Shown here: positions 25,710-34,302 of the stretch, one piece after another | Numbering within the stretch: the first letter of the stretch is position 1 | How the letters are laid out: every line of letters begins with the position of its first letter | Source: Paenibacillus sp. FSL R5-0766 | GTDB lineage: Bacteria > Bacillota > Bacilli > Paenibacillales > Paenibacillaceae | Direction: 5' to 3' | Assembly (NCBI RefSeq): GCF_037971845.1 | Contig: NZ_CP150227.1 | Location: forward strand, 620,001 to 684,000 | DNA length: 64,000 nt | Translations under genes and position numbers: made by a program | The notes under the pieces: generated by a model | What the model saw: the letters and a program-made list of their open reading frames with translations, nothing else | Told to the model about the DNA's origin: nothing | Database searches by the model: none

Positions 25710-25787
25710 TCCGGATCATGGACGGTATACTATCTGGTCATATTGATTAAAAAGGATGATCCGACCGAAGCTTCAATTTAGGGTAGT

Positions 25788-26044
25788 TATCCAAATTAAC
25801 TAGTATCCACAGGTTACCAAAGAAAAAGTTAGCCTATTGAAACAGGTTAGCCAGAAATCTTATTCTGGTTGGCCTGTTTTTGTTTTTCCGAGGAGCCAAT
25901 GACGCTCTCTGAAAAGTTCAAAGTCAGCTATATTCCTGAAATGTGGATAACCTCAAAGCGGTTTAACGATCTAATGACTTATTTAACACAGAGTTAATAC
26001 TATATGTGGATATCCTGTGTGTATAACACTCTAAATGTGGACAA
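25788..26044. promoter_or_regulatory. Cluster of DnaA-box-like motifs, cluster 1
   Basis: Six 9-mers matching TTATNCACA lie in 257 bp: two perfect (minus strand, 25942-25950 and 26018-26026) and four with one mismatch (25788-25796, 25803-25811, 26005-26013, 26036-26044). The terminator of the binding-protein gene lies within the same gap. No dnaA or replication gene is nearby, so this would be an accessory cluster. Confidence 0.5.
25842..25887 (+). terminator. Terminator after the sugar-binding protein
   Basis: A continuous 15-bp stem using some G-U pairs (ACAGGTTAGCCAGAA with TTCTGGTTGGCCTGT) has a 6-nt loop and runs into TTTTTGTTTTT. Confidence 0.85.
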
Positions 26045-26091
26045 GTATGGAGTAGCTGGAGTGGGAGGTCCTCTTTTGTTAACAGAAATAC

Positions 26092-26126
26092 TTGTTTTCA
26101 ACTGTTTAGTACTGTATAGTTCTAAA
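26092..26126 (+). promoter_or_regulatory. tetR promoter overlapped by its operator
   Basis: -35 TTGTTT (26092-26097) and -10 TATAGT (26115-26120) are 17 bp apart. The near-palindrome TAGTACTGTATAGTTCTA (26107-26124) covers the -10 and matches the perfect palindrome in front of the next gene. The expected start site falls at 26127 or 26128, which is the first base of the ATG. Confidence 0.65.
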
Positions 26127-26127
26127 T

Positions 26128-26748
26128 ATGACAAATCCAAAAATGAACACGGGACCCGCCAAATCCAAAAGTACCAATCCGGTGAACCGGACCAAGGCAG
26201 TTGAAGTGGCGGCACAATTATTTCTGCGTCAGGGGTACAGCTACGTCAGCATGGATGAGGTCGTGCGAGTGAGTGGGGTATCCAAGTCGAATATTTATTA
26301 TCATTTTAAAAACAAGGAGGAACTGCTCCAGGCCGTGGTACAATACTGGATTGCCCAGTATGAGTCGGAGCTGTATCTGCTGCTCAGTCAGCGTGAGCGA
26401 GGAGTGGAGGAGCGTATCTACTCATTCATGGCATTACTGTCGGCAGGCATTGAGGGCCGAAATTACGAAGGGAGCTGTCCTTTTGTCACGTTATATATGC
26501 AGACACCGGACAGTGCACCCCAAGTGAAGGAAAGCATATCCAGATTCTTTCGTGAACTTAGACCGATGGTGGAGAAGTTGTTTCAGCAAGGTTTGGATCG
26601 CGGTGAATTTCGCAAAGAGATCGAGCCGGGACCGGCTGCGTTGTTGTTTATTGCCGCACTGGAGGGTTCACTAATCCTAGCAGGAACTGCCCGTGATGTT
26701 GGGATTATAGAACAATCGGCACGTACGTTTTGTCAGATGCTTCGTTAA
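26128..26748 (+). CDS. TetR/AcrR family transcriptional regulator
   Basis: A 206-aa repressor. The N-terminal DNA-binding domain spans about residues 20-68 (TKAVEVAAQLFLRQGYSYVS, MDEVVRVSGVSKSNIYYHF, KNKEELLQAVV). The C-terminal ligand domain is of the type often seen with oxidoreductase targets. There is no Shine-Dalgarno site before either candidate start (26128 or 26143), and the promoter geometry implies a leaderless message. Matching operators in front of this gene and the SDR/hydrolase gene indicate autoregulation and control of its neighbour. Confidence 0.9.
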   Translation: MTNPKMNTGPAKSKSTNPVNRTKAVEVAAQLFLRQGYSYVSMDEVVRVSGVSKSNIYYHFKNKEELLQAVVQYWIAQYESELYLLLSQRERGVEERIYSFMALLSAGIEGRNYEGSCPFVTLYMQTPDSAPQVKESISRFFRELRPMVEKLFQQGLDRGEFRKEIEPGPAALLFIAALEGSLILAGTARDVGIIEQSARTFCQMLR

Positions 26749-26773
26749 TCGAAGCTCTTTTTTTGAATATAAC

Positions 26774-26791
26774 TAGTACTATATAGTACTA
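26774..26791. promoter_or_regulatory. Perfect TetR operator palindrome
   Basis: TAGTACTATATAGTACTA is an 18-bp perfect palindrome that contains a TATAGT -10 hexamer (26782-26787). It lies 18 bp before the ATG of the SDR/hydrolase gene and shares 16 of 18 bases with the site in front of tetR. Confidence 0.75.
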
Positions 26792-26808
26792 AAAGGAGCC
26801 GTAACACA

Positions 26809-28761
26809 ATGATTTTACATACAACAAACATGAATCAGGTAATAAGCAAGTCTGATATTGCAGACACGACCATTTTTATGACAGGAAGTACAGGTTTTAT
26901 CGGCAAAGAGACGGTCAAACAACTCACGCAGGGAGACGTACAATTGCTCTTGTTGGTTCGTTCGGAACAGCGAGCCAGAACGGTGCTCAAGGCTTATGGA
27001 GTGAAGGATTTCGACCGGATTACCTTTATTAAAGGTGATTTGTCTATGTCGGGTCTTGGCCTTACCGCAGCAGATCGGGAGCGTGCTCTTGAAGCAAATG
27101 TGATCATGCATGCGGGAGGAACGATGGACGTCACTTTGGGACGAACAGTAGCCGAGCAGATATTTATGAACGGGGCCAGAGAAGTGGCGCAGCTTGCACA
27201 GGAAATCCACCGTACTCATGGATTGAGACACTTTATCCACGTTGTTGGTTATATGAGTCCTTATGGAGAGCGAAATGAACAGGGGAATTATCTACAGGTT
27301 GAGCATGTGGATAACAATGAAAGTGCATATGAAGAGATGAAGTTTCATGCCGATCTGCTTATTCGCGAGCATGCAGAACAGCATCACTATCCCTTATCCG
27401 TTGTAAATCCGAGCACAGTGGTTGGACCACGTCCCACCGGTGAAACCGAGCAAACGGGTGGGATTGGGCTGCTCATTCAGGCGATTCAGAAAGGACTTAT
27501 GCCAGTAGTGCCGGGAGGTTCATCCTATTGGTTACCGCTTGTGGAGAATGACATTGTTGCACAGACGCTTGTTTTTCTATCCAGGGAAGCCGCTCCAGTC
27601 GGAGGAACTTATCCACTGTTGGCGCGGAGGGAAGACAGTCCCAATATGAAGGAACTGCTGCAACTCTTGGCGCAGCAATTGGACGTACCCAAGCCCAAAG
27701 GGGCTGTGCCATTACCATGGATTCAATGGATCATGAAATCAGGTGGTTCACGCATCAGTGGTGTTCCAGCGGAGTCGGTTGCTTTTATTACCAACAGGTC
27801 ATTCCCGGTTGAAGAGACGGAGGCTCTGTTCACACGTATGGGGCAATCCTGGCCGGACATCCGGGAACAGCTTCCGCTGGTTACAGCCGATCTGGACTAT
27901 CGTTTTCGGTATACGCCGTTACCTGAGGGTTTTCCGACAGATTATATTCGGTCTCGAAGTGGAAATATGGCTATGCTTGGTTGGGAGGGTGAGGGAGAGC
28001 CTTGGATTATTGTACATGGTTTGCTTCAATCTGCGGATGAGATGTTACCGTTAGGAAAACAGCTTAGGGACCGGACGGGGAACCCGGTATGGTTAATCGA
28101 TCTCGCTGGATTCGGACGGTCCCCGGTGCATCAGGGAGATGAAGCATTTGAAGGTCAGGTGGATGCACTGCTTACGGCTCTTGATGAGTTTGAGGGTCCG
28201 GTGAAGCTGGTTGGTCATTCAATAGGGGCTGCTATTGCAGCTGCGGCACAGATGCGTAGCGGGCGGACAGACATTCGGCTAGGTTTGCTTCAGCCAGTAG
28301 CTAACAATTCGAATCCGAATGTGCTGAAATGGGTTTCCCGTTTGCCAAGAGGGGTGATGCGCTCCCTGCTGCGTGGCAGATCGGAGAAAAGTTGGAATCA
28401 AATGTTCAGTTCACATAGCGGCGTAGGCGACAGAAGTGTTATGGCCGATACCATGGGCAAGAGAATACGCTCCAGTCTCCAGTCCCCTCGCATTGCAGGA
28501 GCACATGCAGACTTGTTGCGCTGGATCCATTCGGGTCAGAGGAAAGGCGCCAGATCAACGTTGTGGGCGAAAATGGAAAGTCAGCATTATGCCAAGAATG
28601 TATTAGTTGTATGGGCCAATCAAGATCAGGAATATCACTATCCCCAGGATATGAACTCACAGGTCAAACGGATAGATGTATCCTATGGACATTACTTTCC
28701 GACGTTTCAGTATAAGGAAACAGCTGCAATCCTCGCCGAATGGGCCGATACCTTAAGGTGA
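26809..28761 (+). CDS. Fusion of an extended SDR and an alpha/beta hydrolase
   Basis: A 650-aa cytoplasmic protein. Residues about 20-370 form an extended short-chain dehydrogenase/reductase of the male-sterility/thioester-reductase type: TGSTGFIGKETVKQL nucleotide site, catalytic YEEMK with Tyr and Lys, and VVNPSTVVGPRP. Residues about 385-650 form an alpha/beta hydrolase with the nucleophile elbow VGHSIGAA, a candidate acid in NQDQEYHYP and a catalytic His in SYGHYFP. AAAAGGAG precedes the ATG. It might reduce and hydrolyse a lipid or thioester substrate; the reaction is inferred. It is regulated by the upstream TetR. Confidence 0.88.
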   Translation: MILHTTNMNQVISKSDIADTTIFMTGSTGFIGKETVKQLTQGDVQLLLLVRSEQRARTVLKAYGVKDFDRITFIKGDLSMSGLGLTAADRERALEANVIMHAGGTMDVTLGRTVAEQIFMNGAREVAQLAQEIHRTHGLRHFIHVVGYMSPYGERNEQGNYLQVEHVDNNESAYEEMKFHADLLIREHAEQHHYPLSVVNPSTVVGPRPTGETEQTGGIGLLIQAIQKGLMPVVPGGSSYWLPLVENDIVAQTLVFLSREAAPVGGTYPLLARREDSPNMKELLQLLAQQLDVPKPKGAVPLPWIQWIMKSGGSRISGVPAESVAFITNRSFPVEETEALFTRMGQSWPDIREQLPLVTADLDYRFRYTPLPEGFPTDYIRSRSGNMAMLGWEGEGEPWIIVHGLLQSADEMLPLGKQLRDRTGNPVWLIDLAGFGRSPVHQGDEAFEGQVDALLTALDEFEGPVKLVGHSIGAAIAAAAQMRSGRTDIRLGLLQPVANNSNPNVLKWVSRLPRGVMRSLLRGRSEKSWNQMFSSHSGVGDRSVMADTMGKRIRSSLQSPRIAGAHADLLRWIHSGQRKGARSTLWAKMESQHYAKNVLVVWANQDQEYHYPQDMNSQVKRIDVSYGHYFPTFQYKETAAILAEWADTLR

Positions 28762-28854
28762 GTTCAGGTTTGGACATGCAGGAATCCCGTGCCAATTGTC
28801 GAAAGGGTCAAGTCGACTTTTGAGAGCTGAACCAAAGACAGGAGAGATGAATGT

Positions 28855-29802
28855 ATGAGCAAGCAACGTGTGGAAATCAGTAAAAATGTGCTAACCGAAT
28901 GTCTCGGACTGCGCAGTGGAGAGAATCTGGTAGTTGTCGCAGATGATATGAAACGGGATCTGGCTGAATCCATCTATGAGGCAGGCAAAGCACTTGGTGC
29001 AGAGTCGGTCCTGTTAATCATGAAGGAACGCAGCAGATCTGGAGAAGAGCCGCCTGCGCCGATTGCAGAGGCCATGATTCGAGCAGATGTAGCCGTGTGT
29101 GTAACGCGATATTCATTAACACATACCCAGGCACGCAAAAAAGCCGCTGCTTCAGGGACCCGAGTGGCAACCATGCCCGGCATGACAGAGGATATGTTTG
29201 TGAACGGAGCCATTACAGCTGAATATTCGCAAGTAAAGGCGTTGACCGAGAAGGTAACGGCTCTATTAACCGCAGGTCGCCATGTGCGAATAGAGAAGCA
29301 GGGCCATAGCCTTTCCTTTTCCATTGAAGATCGTAACGGTGTACCAAGCACAGGTATGTATTTGAACCCCGGTGAATCGGGCAACTTGCCGTCAGGAGAA
29401 GCTTATATTGCTCCCGTTGAGGGCAAGGGCGAGGGCAGTATTGTTGTAGATGGTTCCGTTGCTGGAATTGGGGCACTCCGTGAACCGATGTTATTAACCG
29501 TTAGTGAAGGACGGTTGGTGTCAGCCGAAGGACCAGATGGGGCTCAATTACTGGAAACGCTTGGTGAGGGCGATGGTCGTTTTCTCGGCGAATTCGGGAT
29601 CGGTACCAATAACAAGGCACGAATCACAGGTGTGGTGCTGGAAGATGAGAAGGTGTACGGGACAATTCATGTGGCCTTTGGCAGCAATAACACATTTGGT
29701 GGAACGATTGCCGCGGGTGTTCATATTGATGCAGTTGTACAAAAGCCGGACGTGTACATCGATGACAAGCTGATCATGCGTCAGGGTGAATTGGTCGAAT
29801 AA
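28855..29802 (+). CDS. Aminopeptidase, M29-like (leucyl aminopeptidase-type)
   Basis: A 315-aa protein, shorter than the about 410 aa of thermophilic M29 aminopeptidases but like a compact branch in Bacillales. Candidate metal ligands are Glu in LPSGEAYIAP, Glu in LGEFGIGTN, His in YGTIHVAFG and the His/Asp pair in VHIDAVVQKPDVYID. The N-terminus has a Rossmann-like segment (GENLVVVADDMKRDLAESIY). It should release N-terminal residues from peptides. The ATG has AGGAGAGA upstream. It follows the SDR/hydrolase by 93 bp and may share its transcript. Confidence 0.8.
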   Translation: MSKQRVEISKNVLTECLGLRSGENLVVVADDMKRDLAESIYEAGKALGAESVLLIMKERSRSGEEPPAPIAEAMIRADVAVCVTRYSLTHTQARKKAAASGTRVATMPGMTEDMFVNGAITAEYSQVKALTEKVTALLTAGRHVRIEKQGHSLSFSIEDRNGVPSTGMYLNPGESGNLPSGEAYIAPVEGKGEGSIVVDGSVAGIGALREPMLLTVSEGRLVSAEGPDGAQLLETLGEGDGRFLGEFGIGTNNKARITGVVLEDEKVYGTIHVAFGSNNTFGGTIAAGVHIDAVVQKPDVYIDDKLIMRQGELVE

Positions 29803-29823
29803 CTACAGCGAAGGAAATTGGGC

Positions 29824-30058
29824 GTGTCCACAACGTGTCCACAGTAATGGATAACTGAAGCGGAAATTCAGATTTTACGTCAGATTTACAAACAAATACA
29901 CAACATGTCCACATTAAATTAATGAATATCCACATGAAACGCCAAAGATATCAACAGCATGTGTGCAATATGTGCACAACTTATCCACAAATCAGGTATA
30001 ACTCGCGTTTTCATGCGATAAAACAGTCGTTTTGGGGTAATTAAACAAGTTATCCACA
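29824..30058. promoter_or_regulatory. Cluster of DnaA-box-like motifs, cluster 2
   Basis: Two perfect TTATCCACA sites (29981-29989 and 30050-30058), one single-mismatch site (29926-29934), and several TGTCCACA sites with two mismatches (29824-29832, 29835-29843, 29905-29913) lie in 235 bp. The region also contains TGTGCACAAC. There is no gene in this stretch. Confidence 0.5.
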
Positions 30059-30122
30059 GGAATAACGCTTTTTTGTTCCAAGTATTTGAAAACATAGAAA
30101 CAGATCCATAATATATGGGGAT

Positions 30123-30169
30123 AAAAAAGACCAAAAATCGGTATAAAGCTGATCTTTGGTCTTTTTTTT
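30123..30169 (+). terminator. Terminator after the aminopeptidase gene
   Basis: AAAAGACCAAA pairs with TTTGGTCTTTT with an additional ATC/GAT pairing inside, and continues as a T8 tract. The 30170-30403 stretch behind it holds no supported gene. Confidence 0.85.
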
Positions 30170-30415
30170 GAATATAATTTTTCAATCCAATGTCAGGTTA
30201 CTTACGCTCAATTCTAAAACGACTAACTTCCACCACCCTCCACAGCAGGGCAAATGAGCAGAGCAGAGACAGCAACCGTAATGCAACGTCTGTTGAAGTT
30301 GGCAAAATTGATCTGAAGCCTAAACATTTGGTCAAAAATAACCGATACACCAAAGTAACATCTAATGGGACGAAAGTAGTCTGATTATACGGAATGAGAG
30401 GATATGGGGATAACT

Positions 30416-30847
30416 ATGGACGAGGGAATGCAATATATTAATTTTTCGGTAGGAGACCAGATCTTTGCACTACGAATCGATGAAGTTCATGAGATCATCA
30501 GAATGGTGCAGGTGACAACAGTTCCATTTGGAAGCCCGGAGATCCGAGGTTTTGCTTCGCTGTACGGTAAGGTCGTTTCGGTGGTGAGTCTTCGTGTATT
30601 GTTAGGCATGCCAGACCAGGAGGATACCACTTCTACACGTATTATTGTGGTGCCTTACAAAGGTGGATTTGTACCGCTGATCGTAGATATGGTCGATTCT
30701 GTCGTAAGTTATGATCGTTTCGAGGAACCCGCTGAGGAACACCGCCGTTTCATGCTTGGCGTTTTTGACAAAATCGGGTTCTGTGAAGATCATCGTGCGG
30801 GCATTTTGAACCTGGATGTGTTACTGGGCAGTTTGATCAGATCATAG
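30416..30847 (+). CDS. cheW: CheW-like chemotaxis coupling protein
   Basis: A single CheW domain of 143 aa (MDEGMQYINFSVGDQIFALRIDEVHEIIR). The strand pattern RGFASLYGKVVSVVSLRVLLG and the later VDMVDSVVSYD match CheW, which links receptors to the CheA kinase. The internal ATG at 30416 is preferred because GGGGATAACT precedes it; an ATG four codons upstream at 30404 is also possible. It stands alone, away from a chemotaxis operon, and could serve a specific receptor. Confidence 0.88.
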   Translation: MDEGMQYINFSVGDQIFALRIDEVHEIIRMVQVTTVPFGSPEIRGFASLYGKVVSVVSLRVLLGMPDQEDTTSTRIIVVPYKGGFVPLIVDMVDSVVSYDRFEEPAEEHRRFMLGVFDKIGFCEDHRAGILNLDVLLGSLIRS

Positions 30848-30904
30848 TAGTATAACAATCCGTAATTCTTTCAATATTCAGTATTATCCTTCGGTTTACC
30901 CAAA

Positions 30905-30943
30905 TGTTCCTCATCCGCTTTTCGGGAGAAGGGACATTTTTTT
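30905..30943 (+). terminator. Terminator after cheW
   Basis: TGTTCC pairs with GGGACA (with a G-U), with a further TC/GA pairing, followed by a T7 tract. It lies 58 bp after the cheW stop. Confidence 0.6.
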
Positions 30944-31052
30944 GTGCCGCTAAGCATTGAAATAACCACTTTTTATGGGCAAAGGTTTTTAAATCCGGTC
31001 ATTTTCGTATATGATGGAGAGTAACAATGCGAAGGGATGACGGGAGACTTTA

Positions 31053-34000
31053 ATGATGCAATCGCTGTATGGAGTATGGCTTGGTGACGTATTTTTTTGT
31101 TTTTCCGGTGAAACATCGGAACCACGTGTGGATGCATGGAGCCACGTGGTAAGAAGGTTGAATTTTGGCGACGGGGGTCGTCTGTTTCAGCCTGCCGCTC
31201 TGCGTCTTGCGGAGCTGCGCTGGCCGAATCCGCTAAGGAACACGGCTGAAGCGAAGAACACGAAGCGGCGTCAACTGCTGGGACGCACATTGGAAGGATT
31301 GGCAGTCTCGCCCAAGGATGCCTTCAGGCTGCTGTTGCAATGGGATGACCGTTTGTTAAATGCAGCCGGAATTCAGGTTGGAGAAGAGATGCGTTACTGG
31401 ATCAAGGCAGCGCAGTTCACACAGGAGCTGCTGTTGCGGGGAGCAATTGCTCCATCGGCTGAATTCGCAGCAAAAACCGGAGCACGGCGACGGACCGGGC
31501 AAGAGACATTAACAGGTGTATGGCGGCCACGCTTGCAGCAGGAGGAGGACATCGAACGCTTCCGCGATCTTGCAGAAGCGATGCCTCCGATTGGATTGGC
31601 TGCTCCTGGAGCTTATGCTTCATTGGAACCGGAAACGCGTGAAGAAGCAGGGGCTGCGGTATTATTTTCATTCATGAGTGGCATGATTCATGCTGTAGTG
31701 ACAAGTGAACTGGAGGGTATGGACAGTGAACTGTCCCGTTATCGTACCCCATATCGACGCGGATCTTCGCCAGTAGCCGAACTCTGGTGGAACAGTCTGA
31801 TCTCGATGTTCCGTCCTGTGACGGTGCAAGGGCCGACGGACGATATGACAGCGTTTATTCATACGTTGCAAGAAGTTGGTGGAACGTCAATGCCAATCGT
31901 GGGAGCAGAAGAGATGGCACCTGCTGAAGGCCAATTGAAGCTGGTGCTCCGCTTGGAGCCTCCACTGGGCGAACATGAAACGATCTGGGGAATAAGCTTT
32001 TGGGTGGACAGTGAGCAGGAACCAAGCCTGAGGTTGCCTGCACGGACCATCTGGGCACATCCGGAGCGAGATCTGGACCGAGGTAAGGTGTTGTATACCT
32101 CGGCGGCAGAGCAATTGTTGATGGCACTCGGGCAAGCAGCAGAATTGGCACCTGAACTGGAGACAGCGTTGCTTACTGCTCGTCCGGAAGAAATTAAGCT
32201 GGAGCAGCAGGGTTTCTTTGAATTTCTCACGCATGCGGTTCCACGTTTGCAGAAGGCCGGGATAACCGTTCTCATGCCTTCAAGGTGGAGTCGTGCCGGG
32301 AAACGTCGTGCGGGACTGCGTCTGCAGATGTTGAATCGGGGAACAGAGCGGTTGCCTGGAGCGACATCGGCACTGGGCATGGAACAATTGGTTGCTTTCA
32401 AGGCGGAGCCTATGCTGGATGGGAAACCGGTCACGGCGGAGGAACTGGCAGCACTGGCTGAATCCACAGTACCTTATGTCATGTTCCGTGGTGAATGGAT
32501 TGAAGTGGATACAAAAGAGATTCGTCAAGTTCTGCGTTACATGAAAAAAGAAGAAGAACAATATATGCCTCTCTCCGAATGGCTGCATCTGGCAGCGGAT
32601 GAAGGGGAGGATTCCGCATGGAAGGGCCTTTCCGTCTTTGGTGCCGAATCTGATGGGATGCTTGCTTTCCTGCTCGATGGACAGGTGCTTCGCAGCATTG
32701 AGCCTCGTCAGGTTCCGGCAGAATTGCATGGTGAACTCAGACCTTATCAGGAACGAGGCTACCAATGGTTATCCGCGATGCGTGAGCTGGGCTTTGGCGT
32801 ATGTCTTGCGGACGATATGGGACTTGGGAAGACCATTCAGGTAATTACCTGTCTGCTGGACCGCAAACACGAGGAACGCCAGGCGGCTGAAGAGGAAGCA
32901 CGTGAGAATGAGCTGCTGAATGGATCAGATGATTCTTTCTCGGCGGATCAGCACACGAATGAGCAGCCTGTTCATCTGCCTGCACTTATTGTGTGTCCTA
33001 CCTCGCTGCTCGGAAACTGGCAGCGTGAGCTGAAGCGATTTGCCCCGGATCTGTCGCTGTACATTCATCATGGCGGACAACGGTTGCACGGGAATGATTT
33101 TCAGGCAGAAGCGCAGACACATGACATTGTACTGACGACCTATCATCTGGCAGGCAGAGATGGCCCGGATCTGGCTTCGCTGCACTGGTCCACCATTGTG
33201 CTGGATGAGGCTCAATATATTAAGAACTACCGTACCAAACAAGCGCAAAGTGTAATGCGCCTGTCTACACTTCATCGTATTGCGATGACGGGAACACCTG
33301 TAGAGAACCGATTGAGCGAACTTTGGTCGATTTTCCAGTTTCTCAATCCGGGGTATCTGGGCACAGCTTCATCGTTCCGTCAGCGGTATACGGGACTGGG
33401 GCCATCCGAAGAAAATGCAGCATCCTTGCGTGAGCTTCATCGACTGGTATCTCCATTCATGCTGCGCAGGCTGAAAAGTGATCCGGATATTCGCAAGGAT
33501 CTGCCAGAGAAGCTTGAACTGAAATCCTACTGTTCCCTGACGCCGGAGCAGACGGTGTTGTACCAACGTGTAGTGGATGATCTGATGGGTGGTCTGGACG
33601 GCAGAAATGGCATTGCCCGGAAGGGGATTGTTCTTTCCTCCTTGACCAAGCTCAAGCAGATCTGTGATCATCCAGTGCTGGCGGACAGTAATCGGAAAGA
33701 CCACGGCAAGGCTGAGGCATCTGGTAAGATGGAACGATTGCTTGAACTGCTGGACGCCATCCGTGATAACGGGGAATCGGCCCTGATCTTCACGCAGTAT
33801 GTTGCTATGGGAGATCTGCTGGTATCGAGGTTGAAACAGCGATATGAGGAAGAACCTTATTTCCTGCATGGTGGTGTGTCGAAGGCGCAAAGGGATGATA
33901 TGGTGGAGACTTTCCAAAAAGGAGAGGGGCCGTCCATGTTTGTTCTATCTCTTCGTGCCGGAGGTGTGGGTCTGAATCTGACACGTGCGAGTCATGTCGT

Positions 34001-34256
34001 TCACTATGATCGGTGGTGGAATCCCGCGGTTGAGAATCAGGCGACGGACCGTGTATTCCGAATAGGACAGAATCGCAACGTGCAGGTGCATAAGTTGATC
34101 TGTCAGGGAACGCTGGAGGAACGGATTGATGAGCTGATCGAAAGCAAGAAGGCACTGTCCGAGCAGGTCGTTGGTTCGGGTGAGAATTGGCTGACCGAGA
34201 TGTCGGATGATGAGCTGCGTGGCCTAATCTCACTTCAGGGTGAGACGTGGCTGTGA
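31053..34256 (+). CDS. SNF2/Rad54-family DNA helicase-like ATPase (YwqA type)
   Basis: A 1067-aa SF2 ATPase of the bacterial SNF2 group. The first 500 residues are the SNF2-associated region. The motor follows: motif I DDMGLGKTIQ near residue 590, motif Ia CPTSLLGNWQRE, motif II LDEAQYIKN near 717, motif III MTGTPVENRL, motif V LSLRAGGVGLNLT, and motif VI ATDRVFRIGQ near 995. It should move along double-stranded DNA or remodel nucleoprotein; a repair role is suspected in the family. The next gene, a SWIM zinc-finger protein, starts 46 bp later and is probably its partner. Confidence 0.93.
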   Translation: MMQSLYGVWLGDVFFCFSGETSEPRVDAWSHVVRRLNFGDGGRLFQPAALRLAELRWPNPLRNTAEAKNTKRRQLLGRTLEGLAVSPKDAFRLLLQWDDRLLNAAGIQVGEEMRYWIKAAQFTQELLLRGAIAPSAEFAAKTGARRRTGQETLTGVWRPRLQQEEDIERFRDLAEAMPPIGLAAPGAYASLEPETREEAGAAVLFSFMSGMIHAVVTSELEGMDSELSRYRTPYRRGSSPVAELWWNSLISMFRPVTVQGPTDDMTAFIHTLQEVGGTSMPIVGAEEMAPAEGQLKLVLRLEPPLGEHETIWGISFWVDSEQEPSLRLPARTIWAHPERDLDRGKVLYTSAAEQLLMALGQAAELAPELETALLTARPEEIKLEQQGFFEFLTHAVPRLQKAGITVLMPSRWSRAGKRRAGLRLQMLNRGTERLPGATSALGMEQLVAFKAEPMLDGKPVTAEELAALAESTVPYVMFRGEWIEVDTKEIRQVLRYMKKEEEQYMPLSEWLHLAADEGEDSAWKGLSVFGAESDGMLAFLLDGQVLRSIEPRQVPAELHGELRPYQERGYQWLSAMRELGFGVCLADDMGLGKTIQVITCLLDRKHEERQAAEEEARENELLNGSDDSFSADQHTNEQPVHLPALIVCPTSLLGNWQRELKRFAPDLSLYIHHGGQRLHGNDFQAEAQTHDIVLTTYHLAGRDGPDLASLHWSTIVLDEAQYIKNYRTKQAQSVMRLSTLHRIAMTGTPVENRLSELWSIFQFLNPGYLGTASSFRQRYTGLGPSEENAASLRELHRLVSPFMLRRLKSDPDIRKDLPEKLELKSYCSLTPEQTVLYQRVVDDLMGGLDGRNGIARKGIVLSSLTKLKQICDHPVLADSNRKDHGKAEASGKMERLLELLDAIRDNGESALIFTQYVAMGDLLVSRLKQRYEEEPYFLHGGVSKAQRDDMVETFQKGEGPSMFVLSLRAGGVGLNLTRASHVVHYDRWWNPAVENQATDRVFRIGQNRNVQVHKLICQGTLEERIDELIESKKALSEQVVGSGENWLTEMSDDELRGLISLQGETWL

Positions 34257-34302
34257 CCTTGAACATTCAGAGGAATATAGATGTTGAGAAAGGGGGATTA
34301 TT

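Noticed and set aside
30190..30384. 64-codon ORF upstream of cheW
   Set aside because: No ribosome binding site, no domain, and it follows a terminator directly; not supported.
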